A stretch of DNA of 64,000 nucleotides from Metaphire vulgaris (GCA_018105865.1 CM030841.1:10683182-10747181); one strand, 5' to 3'; numbered from the stretch's first letter, positions 36,601 through 47,818 are shown. Notes: generated from the letters alone by a model not told the origin. Translations and numbers: made by a program.

Positions 36601-36834
36601 GATGACGACGCTTTCCGCCGACAGCGAGACCGCCGAAGACGCGTGCGGCCGCGGGACGGGGCCCGACGCCTCCGCCGCCGCCGCCGCTGCGTCCCTCCAG
36701 AGGGCGGCCAGGAGGACGACGCGACTGAATCTGCCGGGATTGGGATCGGCGTCCGGATCGAATGCCAGGTCGTTGTTCATCTTCAGCGATACGAACTTCA
36801 TCCGGAAAAACGCTCACGTGATCATCGAGTGGGG
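36601..36834 (+). CDS. Cav2 calcium channel alpha-1, exon up to start of IS1
   Basis: This exon encodes the end of the cytoplasmic N-terminus of a voltage-gated calcium channel pore subunit. After an Ala/Arg-rich variable part (MTTLSADSE..., LQRAARRTTRLNLP) it reads RSLFIFSDTNFIRKNAHVII and then EW. This matches the Cav2 signature RSLF(I/L)FSEDN.(I/V)RKYAK.I.EW that directly precedes transmembrane segment IS1 in P/Q-, N- and R-type channels. The acceptor is TTCTCTTCCTAG ending at 36600. An ATG at 36602 could also be the start of an alternative transcript. The exon ends ...GAG TGG GG at 36834 in phase 2, just before the U12-type donor ATATCC. The Asp-Thr in place of Glu-Asp and His in place of Lys are modest changes. 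Presynaptic transmitter release is the known role of Cav2. Confidence 0.9.
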
Positions 36835-36843
36835 ATATCCTTT
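36835..36843 (+). promoter_or_regulatory. U12-type (AT-AC) 5' splice site
   Basis: ATATCCTTT is the exact consensus of minor-spliceosome AT-AC donors and begins directly after the last matching Cav2 codon bases. No GT donor here keeps the channel reading frame intact. Confidence 0.9.
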
Positions 36844-36894
36844 GATCCGATGGATCCGTCATCTCCGAATACGCCGTTTAACTGCGCGATCGTT

Positions 36895-37145
<251 letters not shown>

Positions 37146-37559
37146 TATTGTTTCGGTATTTAACTCGTTGAGAAAGGAGGAGCCAGACGCCCATCGTCTT
37201 TTGATGGACGCGTCTTTAAAAAGACATAACAACAACAACAATAACAACAACAACAACACAGTATTAAACACCAACCGCGCTGATTGTGTAGAATAAATAG
37301 CAGTATTGCTTAGCTACACCAAATGCTAAAGATCTACGAATGGCTATCTCTTCATTGAGAAGTGAGTTTTAGTTATGAAATGCATCGTTAGCGCTAGAGT
37401 GCAGTTTTTTTAAAGTCATGGTCTTGATCTCGGTCTTGATTGTCTGTTGTCTTGACTTTGTTTCGGTCTCACTACCTTGGTCTCAGAACTGAATTGATTG
37501 ACGGTACAAGCTAAGGCTATAAGGGGCGGGAAGTAAGCAGAATGAAAACGACGTTGGAC

Positions 37560-37600
37560 GATATGGCAGAAGGTCGCGGATTCGAGACCCGCGGGAGCGC
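37560..37600 (+). mobile_element. tRNA T-arm-like fragment
   Basis: GGTCGCGGATTCGAGACCCG resembles a T-arm with pol III box B. No full cloverleaf is visible; SINE debris is the best guess. Confidence 0.3.
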
Positions 37601-37867
37601 TAAGGTCGACTCTGCCTTCATTCGCCAGATGGCGGTGACACCTGAGTAGCGAATTACGGTAAATCGCGGAGTAAACAGGCGCATCGTATGAAAACACTGG
37701 TCCCGTATCATGTAATCTGCACCAGTCGCCTCTCTGAGGGCCTTGAAACCGAAATCAGCGCGCCCTAGGAGTCTTGAGAGCTCGGGAAGGACTTTACTTA
37801 ACGTTTACAAGCTATGATAAAGTATAGTAGACAATTTCATTCGATGCTTAACTTTTATATATTATTA

Positions 37868-38158
37868 TTATCGAATGCTTAATGTGCTAAATGATGTCAG
37901 CCATTTGATTGCGACATTATCAGCTGCGTGTAAAGTTTGTAATCCACCGTCCTCTAGCCTGGTTATAGGGCAAGAGTCAGCTAAGTGCCACATTGTTTGA
38001 ATGGCACCGCAGGGGCACAGGTTCGAGTCAGTTAATCCCCATTTCTGGTGACAGTATTTGCAGTGTCCCTGTCCTGTTCGAAAACGGTTTAACAGACACC
38101 ACAGGTGACGAGGCAGCGTGTCAAAGCCTGGTTGTCGGAGAGCGGGATCTTCGACCAA
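37868..38158 (-). pseudogene. Non-LTR retrotransposon ORF2 C-terminus (5'-truncated)
   Basis: The minus-strand frame has WCLLNRFRTGQGHCKYCHQK, then NLCPCGAIQTMWHLADSCP. The order L-x-R-x-R-T-G-x-G-x-C, then C-x-C-G and H-x-x-x-x-C-P is the zinc-knuckle-like C-terminal region of Jockey/CR1-clade and related LINE reverse transcriptases. The frame continues to a stop near 37868, followed by an ATT-rich stretch. Only the last 90 or so codons survive, with no reverse-transcriptase core upstream, so this is a dead 5'-truncated insertion inside the channel intron, antisense to the gene. Confidence 0.82.
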
Positions 38159-38351
38159 TTAGCATCGAAATCAGTTCAGCTGCAGTTCTGCTTTTCGATC
38201 GCTTACCCTATGTCTGCCTATGTCTGTCCATGACAGCCTATGTGTTAGTCAACGCTCAGCTATGATATAGAGAGATATAGAAGAATCTACCTTTCCATTG
38301 GTCGCGTATTGTCAGAATTACCAACAAAGTACAGTAAGCACTTGTCTGTCA

Positions 38352-38588
38352 CTATTGGCGTACCCACGGGGGGGGGCGTGGGCCCCTTATTCGGGTTTGG
38401 GCTGGTCGTGAGATTCGTCCAAAACCGATGAGTAGTTGGGGGTTAGAGATAGTATTGAGACCGAAGAAGATGCACCAGCTATAGCAGACCTTAAAACATT
38501 TGAGGCGACGACCTCTTTTTGCTGGTCAACACTTTTGGGCCGAAAAACGTCGAAGTGGCCCTATTCTGAAATCCTGGTTGCGCCACTG
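38352..38588. mobile_element. hAT-like MITE (CAGTGGCGTAGC type, decayed)
   Basis: The left end is CTATTGGCGTACCCACGGG and the right end ATCCTGGTTGCGCCACTG. The interior has GACGACCTCTTTTTGCTGGTCAA. The family resembles 13287-13712 and 42628-42846. Confidence 0.65.
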
Positions 38589-39119
38589 CTTGCCACTTTT
38601 GGGACATGCTAGAAATGGATCAACGCATTCGTCATTTTACTCTAGCAAATGTTGAATTTTACTTCAGAAAATTTACTAGTCAATATTCCTTGCTTTTGTC
38701 TCTTGTTTGTATTTCATGGCCACAGAGGGGGCACACTAGGAGGCCGGGTCCCCTACTCTGGGGGTGGGGGATTAGTCGTGGAACTTGCAAAAAACCGTTT
38801 ATAAATATTTCGGGGTGGGCGGGGTGGGATTAGGTAGGAATTGTGTTCACTGGGACACTAAATAACCGAGTCAACATATTCCGTTGCATGTCAATTATTT
38901 TGTATTGTCCAATGCAAACATGACGGTGGTGATGATGACGACTATGATTATGACGACGACAATGACGATGATGACAGCCACAGTGTGTTTGGAGGCAGTA
39001 GACTCGTTTACATAGTCTAGTGACCAATGAGTGTTTAGTGGTCCGCCGTTGGTTAATTGGATTTGAGCGTCCAACGATGCGAGTCTACTGTTCAGTTTGA
39101 TTAATTGAGACGATTCTTC

Positions 39120-39283
39120 TTATCATCATCATCATCAACATCATCATATCATCATATCATCATCATGTTATCATCATCATCATCATACCACCATCATATC
39201 ATCATACCATCATCATACCATCATCATATCATCATTTCATCATCATCATCATTTCATCATCATCATCATCATCATCATCATTA
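39120..39283. repeat. (CAT)n tract
   Basis: Interrupted CAT/ATC units over about 160 bp. A GACGAC/ATGACG tract on the other side lies at 38920-38980. Confidence 0.93.
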
Positions 39284-39345
39284 TTATTTTCATTTTCTAC
39301 TTTCCTTCTTCTGCAAATCTTAGTCGTCAAATATAAATTCAAGTG

Positions 39346-39490
39346 GAATCAGCGCTCTTATTAGAGACATCAGTGTATTTTGTGTTCTGAGGTTTAGGCA
39401 AGATATCTTGAGAAAGCATTCCTTTTACGGTCCCTCTGAAACCACTTGGCGGTTCCCTAGGAGACCGCGGACCCCAGTTTGAGAACCATT
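39346..39490 (+). mobile_element. Charlie-like hAT fragment
   Basis: It ends GGACCCCAGTTTGAGAACCATTG and matches 34355-34465 and, inverted, 7116-7205. A younger MITE (39500-39850) is inserted immediately after it. Confidence 0.65.
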
Positions 39491-39499
39491 GTCTTAGAG

Positions 39500-39850
39500 T
39501 AGTGGTTCTTAACCTGTTTGTGATTACGTACCCCTGAAATATAAGTATAAGAGAGCGAAGTAGCCCCGGCAACCCTACAGTGCCTTATATGAGAACACAA
39601 GTTTATGCTCCGTAACATATTAAAAAATTATAAACCGCAACATACAGTACTTCTGTCACAGATTGTGTACCAGCCAGAAAGTGGGATTTTTCTTTTACAA
39701 TTTCTAATTTAGTACAAGCATTTCTACAGTTCCAAGTACATTGAAGTGAAAGTCTATGAACATACTTTATTTCCGGATCATTCTGCATACCTCCACAACG
39801 TCCCTCAAGTGCCCCCACGGGGTACAAGTACCCCCGGTTAAGAACCACTG
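39500..39850. mobile_element. hAT-like MITE (TAGTGGTTCTTAACC termini)
   Basis: The termini TAGTGGTTCTTAACC and GGTTAAGAACCACTG have the perfect 8-bp duplication TCTTAGAG (39492-39499 and 39851-39858). 351 bp, non-coding. The CAGTGGTTCT(T/C)AACC end is typical of Charlie-type hAT MITEs. Confidence 0.93.
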
Positions 39851-39886
39851 TCTTAGAGGGACTGGTCAAACGCCGCATATGGCAAA

Positions 39887-40077
39887 CAGGCCGGGGCGTA
39901 GCGATGGGGGTGTATATCGGTATATATACCCCCCAAAAATCAGTCAACCTTAAAGTTTTTTATGTGATTTACATGTGGTTATATGTGGTTTATATGGTTT
40001 ATGTGGTTTATAGTTAAGATTCATGCCCACCCAAAATATTTATACCCTCCCAAATCAAATTCCTGGCTACGCCCCTG
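39887..40077 (+). mobile_element. hAT-like MITE (CAGGGGCGTAGC family, copy 4)
   Basis: Perfect 8-bp duplication ATGGCAAA (39879-39886 and 40078-40085). It is nearly identical to 33753-33953 over its interior, so both look recently active. Confidence 0.93.
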
Positions 40078-40264
40078 ATGGCAAAGCTTATTAACGTCTA
40101 TCGAGATTGAAATGCCTTTTGGGGTTGAAAGTAAATTGTGAAGAATCTCCTGTGAAAGATTAAGACGTTGCGTTGGCGCTATCGAATTTTAGAACAAGAT
40201 TTAAACCCAATCGTTTTTACCTGGCTTATCTATCCACCGTATAAAGGCTATCTTCTGGATGTCT

Positions 40265-40380
40265 GGCTTGATATCCTATAATTGACGTGGATCTTGTGCG
40301 ATTGTGGCCTGGTGCGCCATCGGTTAGTTATTCTGTACATTATGAAGTGGTGCTATAGAAGTTGAGGATTAGATTAGATT
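40265..40380 (+). mobile_element. LINE-like 3' end (copy 1)
   Basis: GCGCCATCGGTTAGT, CATTATGAAGTGGTGCTATA and GAGGATTAGATTAGA recur at 51425-51533. Ends of this type are typical of CR1/L2-like LINEs. Confidence 0.6.
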
Positions 40381-40766
40381 TGCTTTTAAGAGGATAATAA
40401 TTTTGGCATATGCCATCAAAACGTCGGTTGAAACAGAACGAGAAATAAATTAAAATTAAAACTATTTACAAAACTAAAACTAAGTAAAAACTAAAATAAC
40501 ATCTGTAAAACAAAATGAAACTAAAACTAGGCCCTATAATTATGTGAAAAACTATGGTATCGCTGATTGTTAGCCATAAAAATTTGAATTTTAATGCCCG
40601 ACGCTTCTCAGCAGAGACTACATAGAACTTGGAAAACATTAAATCATATGGAAACGCAGGTCTATTGAGATATGCTGAAAACTTGAAATAGTTCACTAAA
40701 CGCTGATCAGCTTTCCTTTGCTATCTCCTACACACCTCTTTTCTCGCTTCGTAAGTCCTTCTATAT

Positions 40767-40856
40767 CAGGGGTGGGCAATTTTTTTTGACTAGAGGGCCG
40801 GATAAAACTCTGTCGAAGGCCGCATCCGGCCCGCGGGCCGCATTTTCCCATCCCTG
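40767..40856. mobile_element. Short hAT-like MITE (CAGGGGTGGGCAA)
   Basis: The termini CAGGGGTGGGCAATTTT and ATTTTCCCATCCCTG are textbook hAT ends; GGCCGCATCCGGCCCGCGGGCC is the usual interior. The flanks TTCTATAT and TTCTGTGT agree at 6 of 8. 90 bp in total. Confidence 0.82.
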
Positions 40857-41211
40857 TTCTGTGTACTGCAGTCGTTACACTTTGCGGTATCATTTTCGTT
40901 ATCGTGTACCTGAGATGTTTATAATGGTCGCCGACGTCTTTCATGTCTTCTGAATGTTTTCTCGTGTGACTGTCTTCCGCCCTATTATTTCAGTTTCTGT
41001 CGCTTCCGTTAAACGGCACACGTTCTTCTCGGGTCATTTCTCCTACGAGCGATAAGTTTTGATTTTCCTTTTACACTTTCTCAAATACAAATTTCGGTAT
41101 TGAACATCATCAGCACGACGTTGTGCAGGCGACACCAAATGCTACGGAGTCGTAAGCTACGTTATCTTCATTCGCCCGCAAAGTACCCAAGTACCCGTTG
41201 TTGTCCTAATG

Positions 41212-41212
<1 letters not shown>

Positions 41213-41287
<75 letters not shown>

Positions 41288-41425
41288 TCTGTCTCTCTCT
41301 CTTTGTCTCTCTCTGTCTGTCTCTGTCTCTCTCTCTCTGTCTCTGTCTCTGTCTCTCTATCTCTGTTTCTCTCTGTTTCTCTCTGTTTCTCTCTGTTTCT
41401 CTCTGTCTGTGTGTCTGTCTCTCTC
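41213..41425. repeat. (CT)n-rich tract
   Basis: Pure (CT)n to about 41270, then degenerate CTGT units. Followed by a 28-bp direct repeat ACGCCCATCTTCCGTANGTATACTATCC at 41441 and 41471. Confidence 0.93.
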
Positions 41426-42179
41426 ATCAATGATTTATCTAACGCCCATCTTCCGTATGTATACTATCCAAACGCCCATCTTCCGTACGTATACTATCCA
41501 AGAACACTCACCTCTCCGGTTCATTCAGTGCATGCCCATTATCGCGCTCCGGAGTCCCTTTGTAATCGCCACCACTCTCTGTCCTGTCCGTATTATCCGT
41601 GAGTTACCGCCCTTCGTTTCGCCGACGTCTCTTCTTCATCTGCCAGTCGCTGTAACGTTGACATTATGTTGTTAATTGTTGATCGCCAAAAACATTCTGA
41701 ATCGACCACTAAATGTCTTTTCTTGAGATTTAAATTCCCGATTTAAAATTGAATTTTGAATTTTATAAACCATTTGCATTTGAAATGTTCTGTTATATCA
41801 CTAATTCTGCTATATAATAATATTGAGTTACGGTGATCGCAGTTACACTGTAGTCTTGTATTACATCATTTGAGATCCAAAACCATTTCGTAAAATAATA
41901 TAGCATTTGTATAGCGTATCGTGTAATTATTTCTACTCAGAGGCGCTCCTGACTGTCCTGACATTGGAGTCGCATGATAAAATAATGAGACTGAGCAGAG
42001 CGAGGGAGTAAGAAGTGAGAGGTTCGAATGAATGGGATGAACGCATTCCAGGATGACTGTCGACGGAACTGATCAACTTGGTCGTATTACACCTTTGGCC
42101 ACTCTTATAATGAACATGAAGTCTAGATAATAAATCACAGTTAAAGCCTTTAAAGTATGCACTGGAGCTCACAGTTTAA

Positions 42180-42182
42180 CGC

Positions 42183-42220
<38 letters not shown>

Positions 42221-42351
42221 GGTCTACACTTCTACATACTTCCTTCCAATACTGTTCTCACTTCTCAACAATGATTCCCCTTTCAACACATGTCCGATCC
42301 AGTTCCTCTGTCTTCTTCTTCTTCTTCTTCTTCTTCTTCTTCTTCTTCTTC

Positions 42352-42441
<90 letters not shown>

Positions 42442-42515
42442 TACTTCTTCTTCTTCTTCTTTTTCTTCTTCTTCTTCTTCTTCTTCTTCTTCTTCTTCTT
42501 CTTCTTCTTCAGCTC
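42180..42515. repeat. (TTG)n, (TTC)n and (ATC)n arrays
   Basis: (TTG)n 42184-42221, (TTC)n 42311-42351, (ATC)n 42352-42441, (TTC)n 42443-42510. CACTTCTCAACAATGATTCC and CACATGTCCGATCCAGTTCC between the arrays recur at 46747-46815 before a similar (CTC)n/(TTC)n array, so these two loci are copies of one retroelement end. Confidence 0.9.
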
Positions 42516-42627
42516 CCCAAACCCTAATCGAACCGCCGAAAGGGATGTGCGTATATCCCCTAATCTGGAACCCTGGTTACGTCAAATCAGTTCCAATGCT
42601 ATTAGATTACTTTGTGAGGTTTCATTG

Positions 42628-42846
42628 GCGTAGTGGAGCCCCTATTCTGGATGGGATCAGTCGTTGGATTTACGCAGATTTACGCAGAAACGTTGAGAAA
42701 TTTTTCTGGGTTGTAGGTAAGTATGATGACTGGAAGAGAATCGATGTTCCAAGAACACTTTGACGAAGTTTTTCTTTGTAGTCGTTTTTACTCGAAAATA
42801 TCGATGTGCCTCCCCCCTATTCCGGAACCATGGCTACGCCACTGTG
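42628..42846. mobile_element. CAGTGGCGTAGC-family element
   Basis: The left end is CATTGGCGTAGTGGAGCCCC and the right end CATGGCTACGCCACTG. The interior GATGGGATCAGTCGTTGGAT and TTTTTACTCGAAAA matches 13287-13712. Confidence 0.72.
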
Positions 42847-43229
42847 AGATATGCCAAGTACTGCGAGATTCCTTTAGCTCTTTTTGCCTTCTGTAAATCT
42901 TCCAGTCTTAAACTGTCAAAGACCTGTTGGCAATCGATCAGTTCGTTGAATTTGGCACGCAAGCTTAAGACATGATCTCAAGTTTAAGCGATTAGAAACG
43001 AGAACGATTTTTCAATTGAAATCTGCCGTCGCTGCAAAATGTATGCATAACTTCGATTAGCCTAATTGTCGAGCACATACTTGAATGCTATTAGTACCAC
43101 GCTTTTGGTCTGCGGTGGCTACGACCAAGTCGAATCCAGTGGGGAGCGGGGAAAGGAGGCCAGCTCAACAAACGCTACTATCAAACACATCCATTAACAT
43201 TAGCCAAGTGTTCGTTTTAAGTGCTTTCG

Positions 43230-43621
43230 GCGGACGGCGGGCCTAGTCTGTGCTTCGGCGAAAAAAAAATTAGTTGTTTACTCTGCCACGCACACACACA
43301 CACACTCACACATACGCGCACGCGTAGATAGATCGCGGCGTGGTTACCTCGTCCTGTTGCTAAGCAACGAGTCCCTCGAGCTTCGGCGATATTTCAAAAC
43401 CGGTAATTTTCATACGGCGGCAGTTGCGTCGAATTGACGGCGACGTTGTACATGTATAGTCTCAGGACAGGATCTGATAATGCATTAATAACCGGATCGC
43501 ATGCTGTATTATTCAGCGTTGGACAACTTCCCTGCCCTCTCCCTCTCCACCCCACCCCACCCCCACGCCACGTCATCGTCGTTTAGCACGTTTAGAGGGT
43601 GGAGCTGAAAACACGAGAACT

Positions 43622-43659
<38 letters not shown>

Positions 43660-43860
43660 GCGGCGTCGTCGTCGTTGTTTCGTCGCCAAGAGTCCCGGCG
43701 AGATTCGTTATAGTTCTGGCGATCGGAGTAGGAACGGAATTCGACGGCGGTGGCGGCGGGTTTATGGCTTAGAACTCCTAAACCCTGCTTCCTAGCTTCC
43801 GCGGGCGGCGCAGGGTAATACATCCGCTGAAAATACGAGAAAAAAGGCGCTTGGCGCAGC
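43230..43860. promoter_or_regulatory. CpG-rich block with X-box inside the U12 intron
   Basis: A CpG-dense stretch in an otherwise AT-rich intron, with (AC)n near 43292-43308, an X-box-like palindrome (43356-43368) and CGT/CGG triplet runs (43620-43675). Minus-strand frames are Asp/Ala repeat products. It may be an internal promoter or enhancer; no exon is called. Confidence 0.4.
43356..43368. promoter_or_regulatory. RFX X-box-like palindrome
   Basis: GTTGCTAAGCAAC is two RFX half sites with a 1-bp spacer. It lies in CpG-rich context like the site at 8953-8966. Confidence 0.55.
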
Positions 43861-43867
43861 ATATATT

Positions 43868-43917
43868 AAACTGAAATTTCTTACTATACTACTACTAGTA
43901 GGCTACTACCGCTACTA

Positions 43918-43977
<60 letters not shown>

Positions 43978-44033
43978 CACTACTACCACCACTACCACCA
44001 CTGCCACTGCTGCTGCCCACTGCTGCCACCACC

Positions 44034-44104
<71 letters not shown>

Positions 44105-44248
44105 ACTGCTGCTGCCACTGCTGCTGCCACCACTGCCACTGCTGCACTGCCACTGCCACTGCTGCTGCCACTGCCACCACCACCACCACCACCACCACCA
44201 CCACCACCACCACTGCACTGCACCACTGCCACCACCACCACCACCACT

Positions 44249-44309
<61 letters not shown>

Positions 44310-44370
44310 ATAATAATAATAATAATAATATAATAATAATAATAATAATTATTATTATTATTATTATTAT
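43868..44370. repeat. Compound trinucleotide array (ACT, GCT, CAC, TAA)
   Basis: About 500 bp of ACT, GCT, CCA/CTG and TAA units, with a pure (GCT)n core at 44034-44105. The Ser/Gln/Trp/Gly frames on the minus strand are repeat products. The end at 44370-44415 (GGATTTTAAGTGGTTTAGTA) resembles the retroelement 3' end at 37103-37145. Confidence 0.95.
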
Positions 44371-44668
44371 AACTGGATTTTAAGTGGTTTAGTAGGATTT
44401 CTCTTGTTTTGAAATCCACTGAGATTAATCTTGATCTGTAGGATTAGAAAAAGAGGTGGATTGCATGGATAAGAATGTAGAATTAGCACATTTAAGTTAA
44501 TTCTTCCTCGACTTTGACAATTTTGGGAAAACTATTGGTTTTTAAGGATGACTAATATAATACCTGTATTATATCCTCTCATGTCTTCAGATCTAAACTC
44601 AAATCGTTCCTTTTTTCTGAAATCATTTCCTCCATAGCTCTAACAACCTAACCTCACTGCCCTTCGGA

Positions 44669-44993
44669 CAGTGGCGTAGTCAGGATTTCCAGAAGGGGGG
44701 GTTGGTTTTGACCCTAACAAACTTCGAAAAATCTTGACAAGCCGTCTTTCCTTCTCGTAATTTTCCTTCCAGATGCTGACAAGCAAAAAAGGTCGTCACC
44801 TGTCACCTCTTACACCTTTCCATTGTATAGCGCTTAAGAATTTTTTGGGACAGCAGCCAATGGGATTTTGACCTCCAAAACCGCGTTCGAAAATTTTAAA
44901 AATGTATGCAAACACAAAAAACATTTTCCGTCGGCAGCCAGGGGGTTTAAGCGCCCCCTCAACCCTCCTTGGTTACGCCACTGCCTTCGGATA
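44669..44993. mobile_element. hAT-like MITE (CAGTGGCGTAGTC type)
   Basis: Perfect 8-bp duplication CCTTCGGA (44661-44668 and 44994-45001). The ends are CAGTGGCGTAGTCAGG and TTGGTTACGCCACTG. It carries GACAAGCAAAAAAGGTCGTC (44777-44796), the inverted recurrent motif. Confidence 0.93.
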
Positions 44994-45445
44994 TACTGAC
45001 CATTGCTTGGATGATCAGACACCTTTCCCATAGCGCTTTTAAGAAAGTCTAAGCGCCTAAGAATAGGCAGCTGCTGTTATATTACCTCGAAAGCGCTATA
45101 TGAATCCACGAGATTTTACTCACTTACTTCTCGGACGAGCCTGGACGAAGCAGTTGAAGCGATCGATGCTTTGGCGCACGACGAATGCACTTAGAACAGG
45201 GAATAACAAACCCGCGTGCACATGTCACCTTCGCGAACGGCAGACTGGTAGAAATTGATTTCACGAATTATATATTCATTCGCTCAAATAAATATCAGAA
45301 ACAGCTGCCAGGACCTAGAACGCACGTTCGAGCAACCACTGCCCCATCTTCACCTCCACTCAGCTGGCTCAATTATCCCGTCTACACGTGCTACTGTAGC
45401 AATCCGGTCTTCAAAACAGTCTCCACAAAAAATAGTCCATTCTGG

Positions 45446-45846
45446 CATAGGCGTAGCGAAGGCATACGGCGCCCGTTGGAGCGTAGCCAAGAATTTGATT
45501 TGTGGAGGTATAAATATTGGGGCTATAAATGTTAAATATAAACACATAAACCTTATAAACCACATAAAAATTTAAGGTAGACTTATTTTGGGGTAGGCTA
45601 TATATACCAATATACCCCCTCGTCGCTACGCCCCTGGGCGCCCGGAGGCAAAACATAACGATGGCGTCCCTTCAACTTCCGAAAAATCTCGACGAGCAAA
45701 AAAGACGTATTTGCCCTTTTCTGTTTGCCTGTTTTTTGACACACTGACCCAATACCCGAATTTGGCGCCACCCTCCCCATCTCAGCTCCCCCACCCACCT
45801 CGGCGCCACGATGCGCCTGTCCCTGCCACCCCTCGCTACGCCTCTG
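45446..45846. mobile_element. hAT-like element containing a nested MITE
   Basis: Outer termini CATAGGCGTAGCG and CGCTACGCCTCTG with the perfect 8-bp duplication CATTCTGG (45438-45445 and 45847-45854). GACGAGCAAAAAAGACG lies inside (45692-45708). A second element with its own duplication is inserted at 45476-45636. Confidence 0.92.
45476..45636 (-). mobile_element. hAT-like MITE (CAGGGGCGTAGC family), nested, inverted
   Basis: Perfect 8-bp duplication GGCGCCCG (45468-45475 and 45637-45644). On the minus strand it starts CAGGGGCGTAGCGACG; the other end has mutated to TTGGAGCGTAGCC. The nesting shows it is younger than its host. Confidence 0.9.
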
Positions 45847-46070
45847 CATTCTGGTACTAATTTTCGATTTCCATGCTCAACAGTAGCAAGCAATAAACCT
45901 TACTTCATCTCCAGAACCGCGTCGTTCAATACAGCCACTGTTGGCAAGTTGACGAAAGATACAAAGAGAGAGCGGAAGCAATGAAACATCCTGCCTAAAA
46001 TTATTTTAAGACAGTTGTTTCACTGCTTCTTAGCTAGTTTTTTAAACATTTAGTTCTAGATAATGCTTGA

Positions 46071-46222
46071 CAGGGGCGTAGACAGGAATTCGATTTGATT
46101 TTAGGGGGTTATAAATCTTTTAAAAAAACTTTTAAAATCTTAAAAAACACAGTAAAAAACTTTAAGGTAGACTGATGTTGGTGCTATACGTCCCGATATA
46201 CCCCCCGATCGCTACGCCCCTG
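46071..46222 (-). mobile_element. hAT-like MITE (CAGGGGCGTAGC family, copy 6)
   Basis: The flanks ATGCTTGA and ATGCCTAA agree at 6 of 8. Both 13-bp ends are intact (CAGGGGCGTAG...CTACGCCCCTG). It is only 24 bp from the next MITE. Confidence 0.87.
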
Positions 46223-46246
46223 ATGCCTAAGCCAGTTTAATGCAAT

Positions 46247-46430
46247 CAGAGATATTTTACAGCCCCCTAACACTCCCGACACTCCCAAATTTGAGACCGA
46301 CACCCCCTCCCATTTCAGCTATGCGATGACCTTTTTTGCTTGTCAGACATTTTTGGTAGGGAACTCCAGAATTTACCGGCACCCCCCCCCCCAACATTGA
46401 TAATCCTAGAAATAACCCTGAATGCAATAT
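46247..46430 (+). mobile_element. hAT-like MITE (CAGGGATA family, copy 2)
   Basis: Perfect 8-bp duplication AATGCAAT (46239-46246 and 46431-46438). Contains GATGACCTTTTTTGCTTGTC. The interior matches 15412-15590. Confidence 0.92.
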
Positions 46431-46744
46431 GAAGCGCGCCTGTTAGCCTAAGTCCTTTTAAAGAGCGCTTGCAGTACTATGGATTGAATACATGTACATC
46501 TAATGTGCATTCGGTGCTAAGAAGAATACAGAGGAATTCTCTGATTCTACGAAACGTATTCAAGGAGTCATCTTCATCGGGTTCTCTGTCTTGATACAGC
46601 AGGTCAGGGCTTCATTGTTTCCATTCCTCCGTGTGCCTTGTCTCTTCTTTGATTTTTGCGTAGGTTTTGTGAGGCTGTGCATATGTCTTCATCATCCAGT
46701 CCGAAAACATCCTCTTTGGTTTGTCCTTTGTCCTTTTTCCTGGT

Positions 46745-47145
46745 CTATTTCCTTCCTTTCAATACTGTTCTCAACAATGATTCTCCTCTCAGCACATGTC
46801 CGATCCAGTTCCTCTGCCTTCTTTTCCTCCTCCTCCTCCTCCTCCTCCTCCTCCTCCTCCTCCTCCTCCTTCTTCTTCTTCTTCTTCTTCTTCTTCTTCT
46901 TCTCCTTCTCCTTCTTCTTCTTCTCCTTCTTCTTCTTATCCTTCTTCTTCTTCTTCTTCTTCTTCTTCTTCTTCTTCTTCTTCTTCTTCTTCTTCTTCTT
47001 CTTCTTCTTCTTCTTCTCTTCTTATGGTGTTTATCAGCGATCTCTGTTCTCCCACGACATCGGTAGTCCCCCTCGTTTAATTTCTTGTCTGTCCACTTGA
47101 CCTTTTCCATCTTCTTCCATAGCCACGCTTCCAATGCTTCCCGCT

Positions 47146-47200
<55 letters not shown>
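46745..47200. repeat. Retroelement end with (CTC)n/(TTC)n, then (AG)n
   Basis: CTCAACAATGATTC and CACATGTCCGATCCAGTTCC match 42262-42305; (CTC)n 46828-46870, (TTC)n to 47020, (AG)n 47149-47198. The Arg/Phe/Ser frames are artefacts. Confidence 0.85.
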
Positions 47201-47201
<1 letters not shown>

Positions 47202-47416
47202 TATCGCATTTGATTAAGAACATGTTTAATGTTTGTAGGCATATCAATCAAACCTATGCAAGTGTGGTTCCTTGGCAGTTGTGCTAAGGTTTATTCTCTT
47301 CGCCATCGTAACTGAGAGCCATGAAGTTGTCTAGTTGCCTGTCATTCAACAGCATTTGCACGTGCCCGTGTATATGTATGTATTTATATGAATGTATATA
47401 TGTATACATGTGCATA

Positions 47417-47818
47417 GGGGCTGTCCATTAATTATGTCAACAATTTTTGGGCAATTTTTGACTCCCTCCCCCTTGTCAACAGCTGTCAACTTTCAGTTAC
47501 CAGCCTATAATTATATCAACAATTTTTGACCTCCCCAAGATCAATGACAGGTCCCAATAATAAGGTTATTATTTTTTGCGGTGATGACCATTTCCCCCCT
47601 GTTTTGTACATCGAGTGTCAAAATGTGGTGGTGGTGACCTTTTTTGCCATGCTTTTTTCCATTGTGATAAGTATTCCATGAAATTTCCTATTTTTTGATT
47701 ATTTGTAAAAAGTGAAATTGTTGACGTCAACTTCTCTCGACCCCCTCCCCCTGTCAACAACTGTCAAACTTTTTCAAACCCCTCCCCCTAAATTGTTGAC
47801 GTCATTAATGGACAGCCC
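47417..47818 (-). mobile_element. Harbinger-like MITE, complete copy
   Basis: The ends GGGGCTGTCCATTAATTATG and TCATTAATGGACAGCCC are inverted; ATA lies on both sides. Inverted relative to the copy at 1-264. 402 bp, non-coding. The 47819-49511 stretch shows (GT)n/(AG)n-rich patches around 48660-48780, and no gene. Confidence 0.85.

Noticed and set aside
36830..36834. GTGGGG as a possible GT donor for the Cav2 exon
   Set aside because: Using it would delete the conserved E-W codons and leave no matching AG acceptor at 59350; the AT-AC pair explains both sides exactly.
37560..37640. tRNA gene candidate
   Set aside because: Only a T-arm-like hairpin is present; no acceptor or anticodon stem can be completed.
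43895..44419. 174-codon minus-strand frame with Ser/Gly/Trp/Ala runs
   Set aside because: Entirely trinucleotide repeats.
46591..47251. Long Phe/Ser/Leu and Arg frames
   Set aside because: Translation of (CTC)n/(TTC)n arrays.
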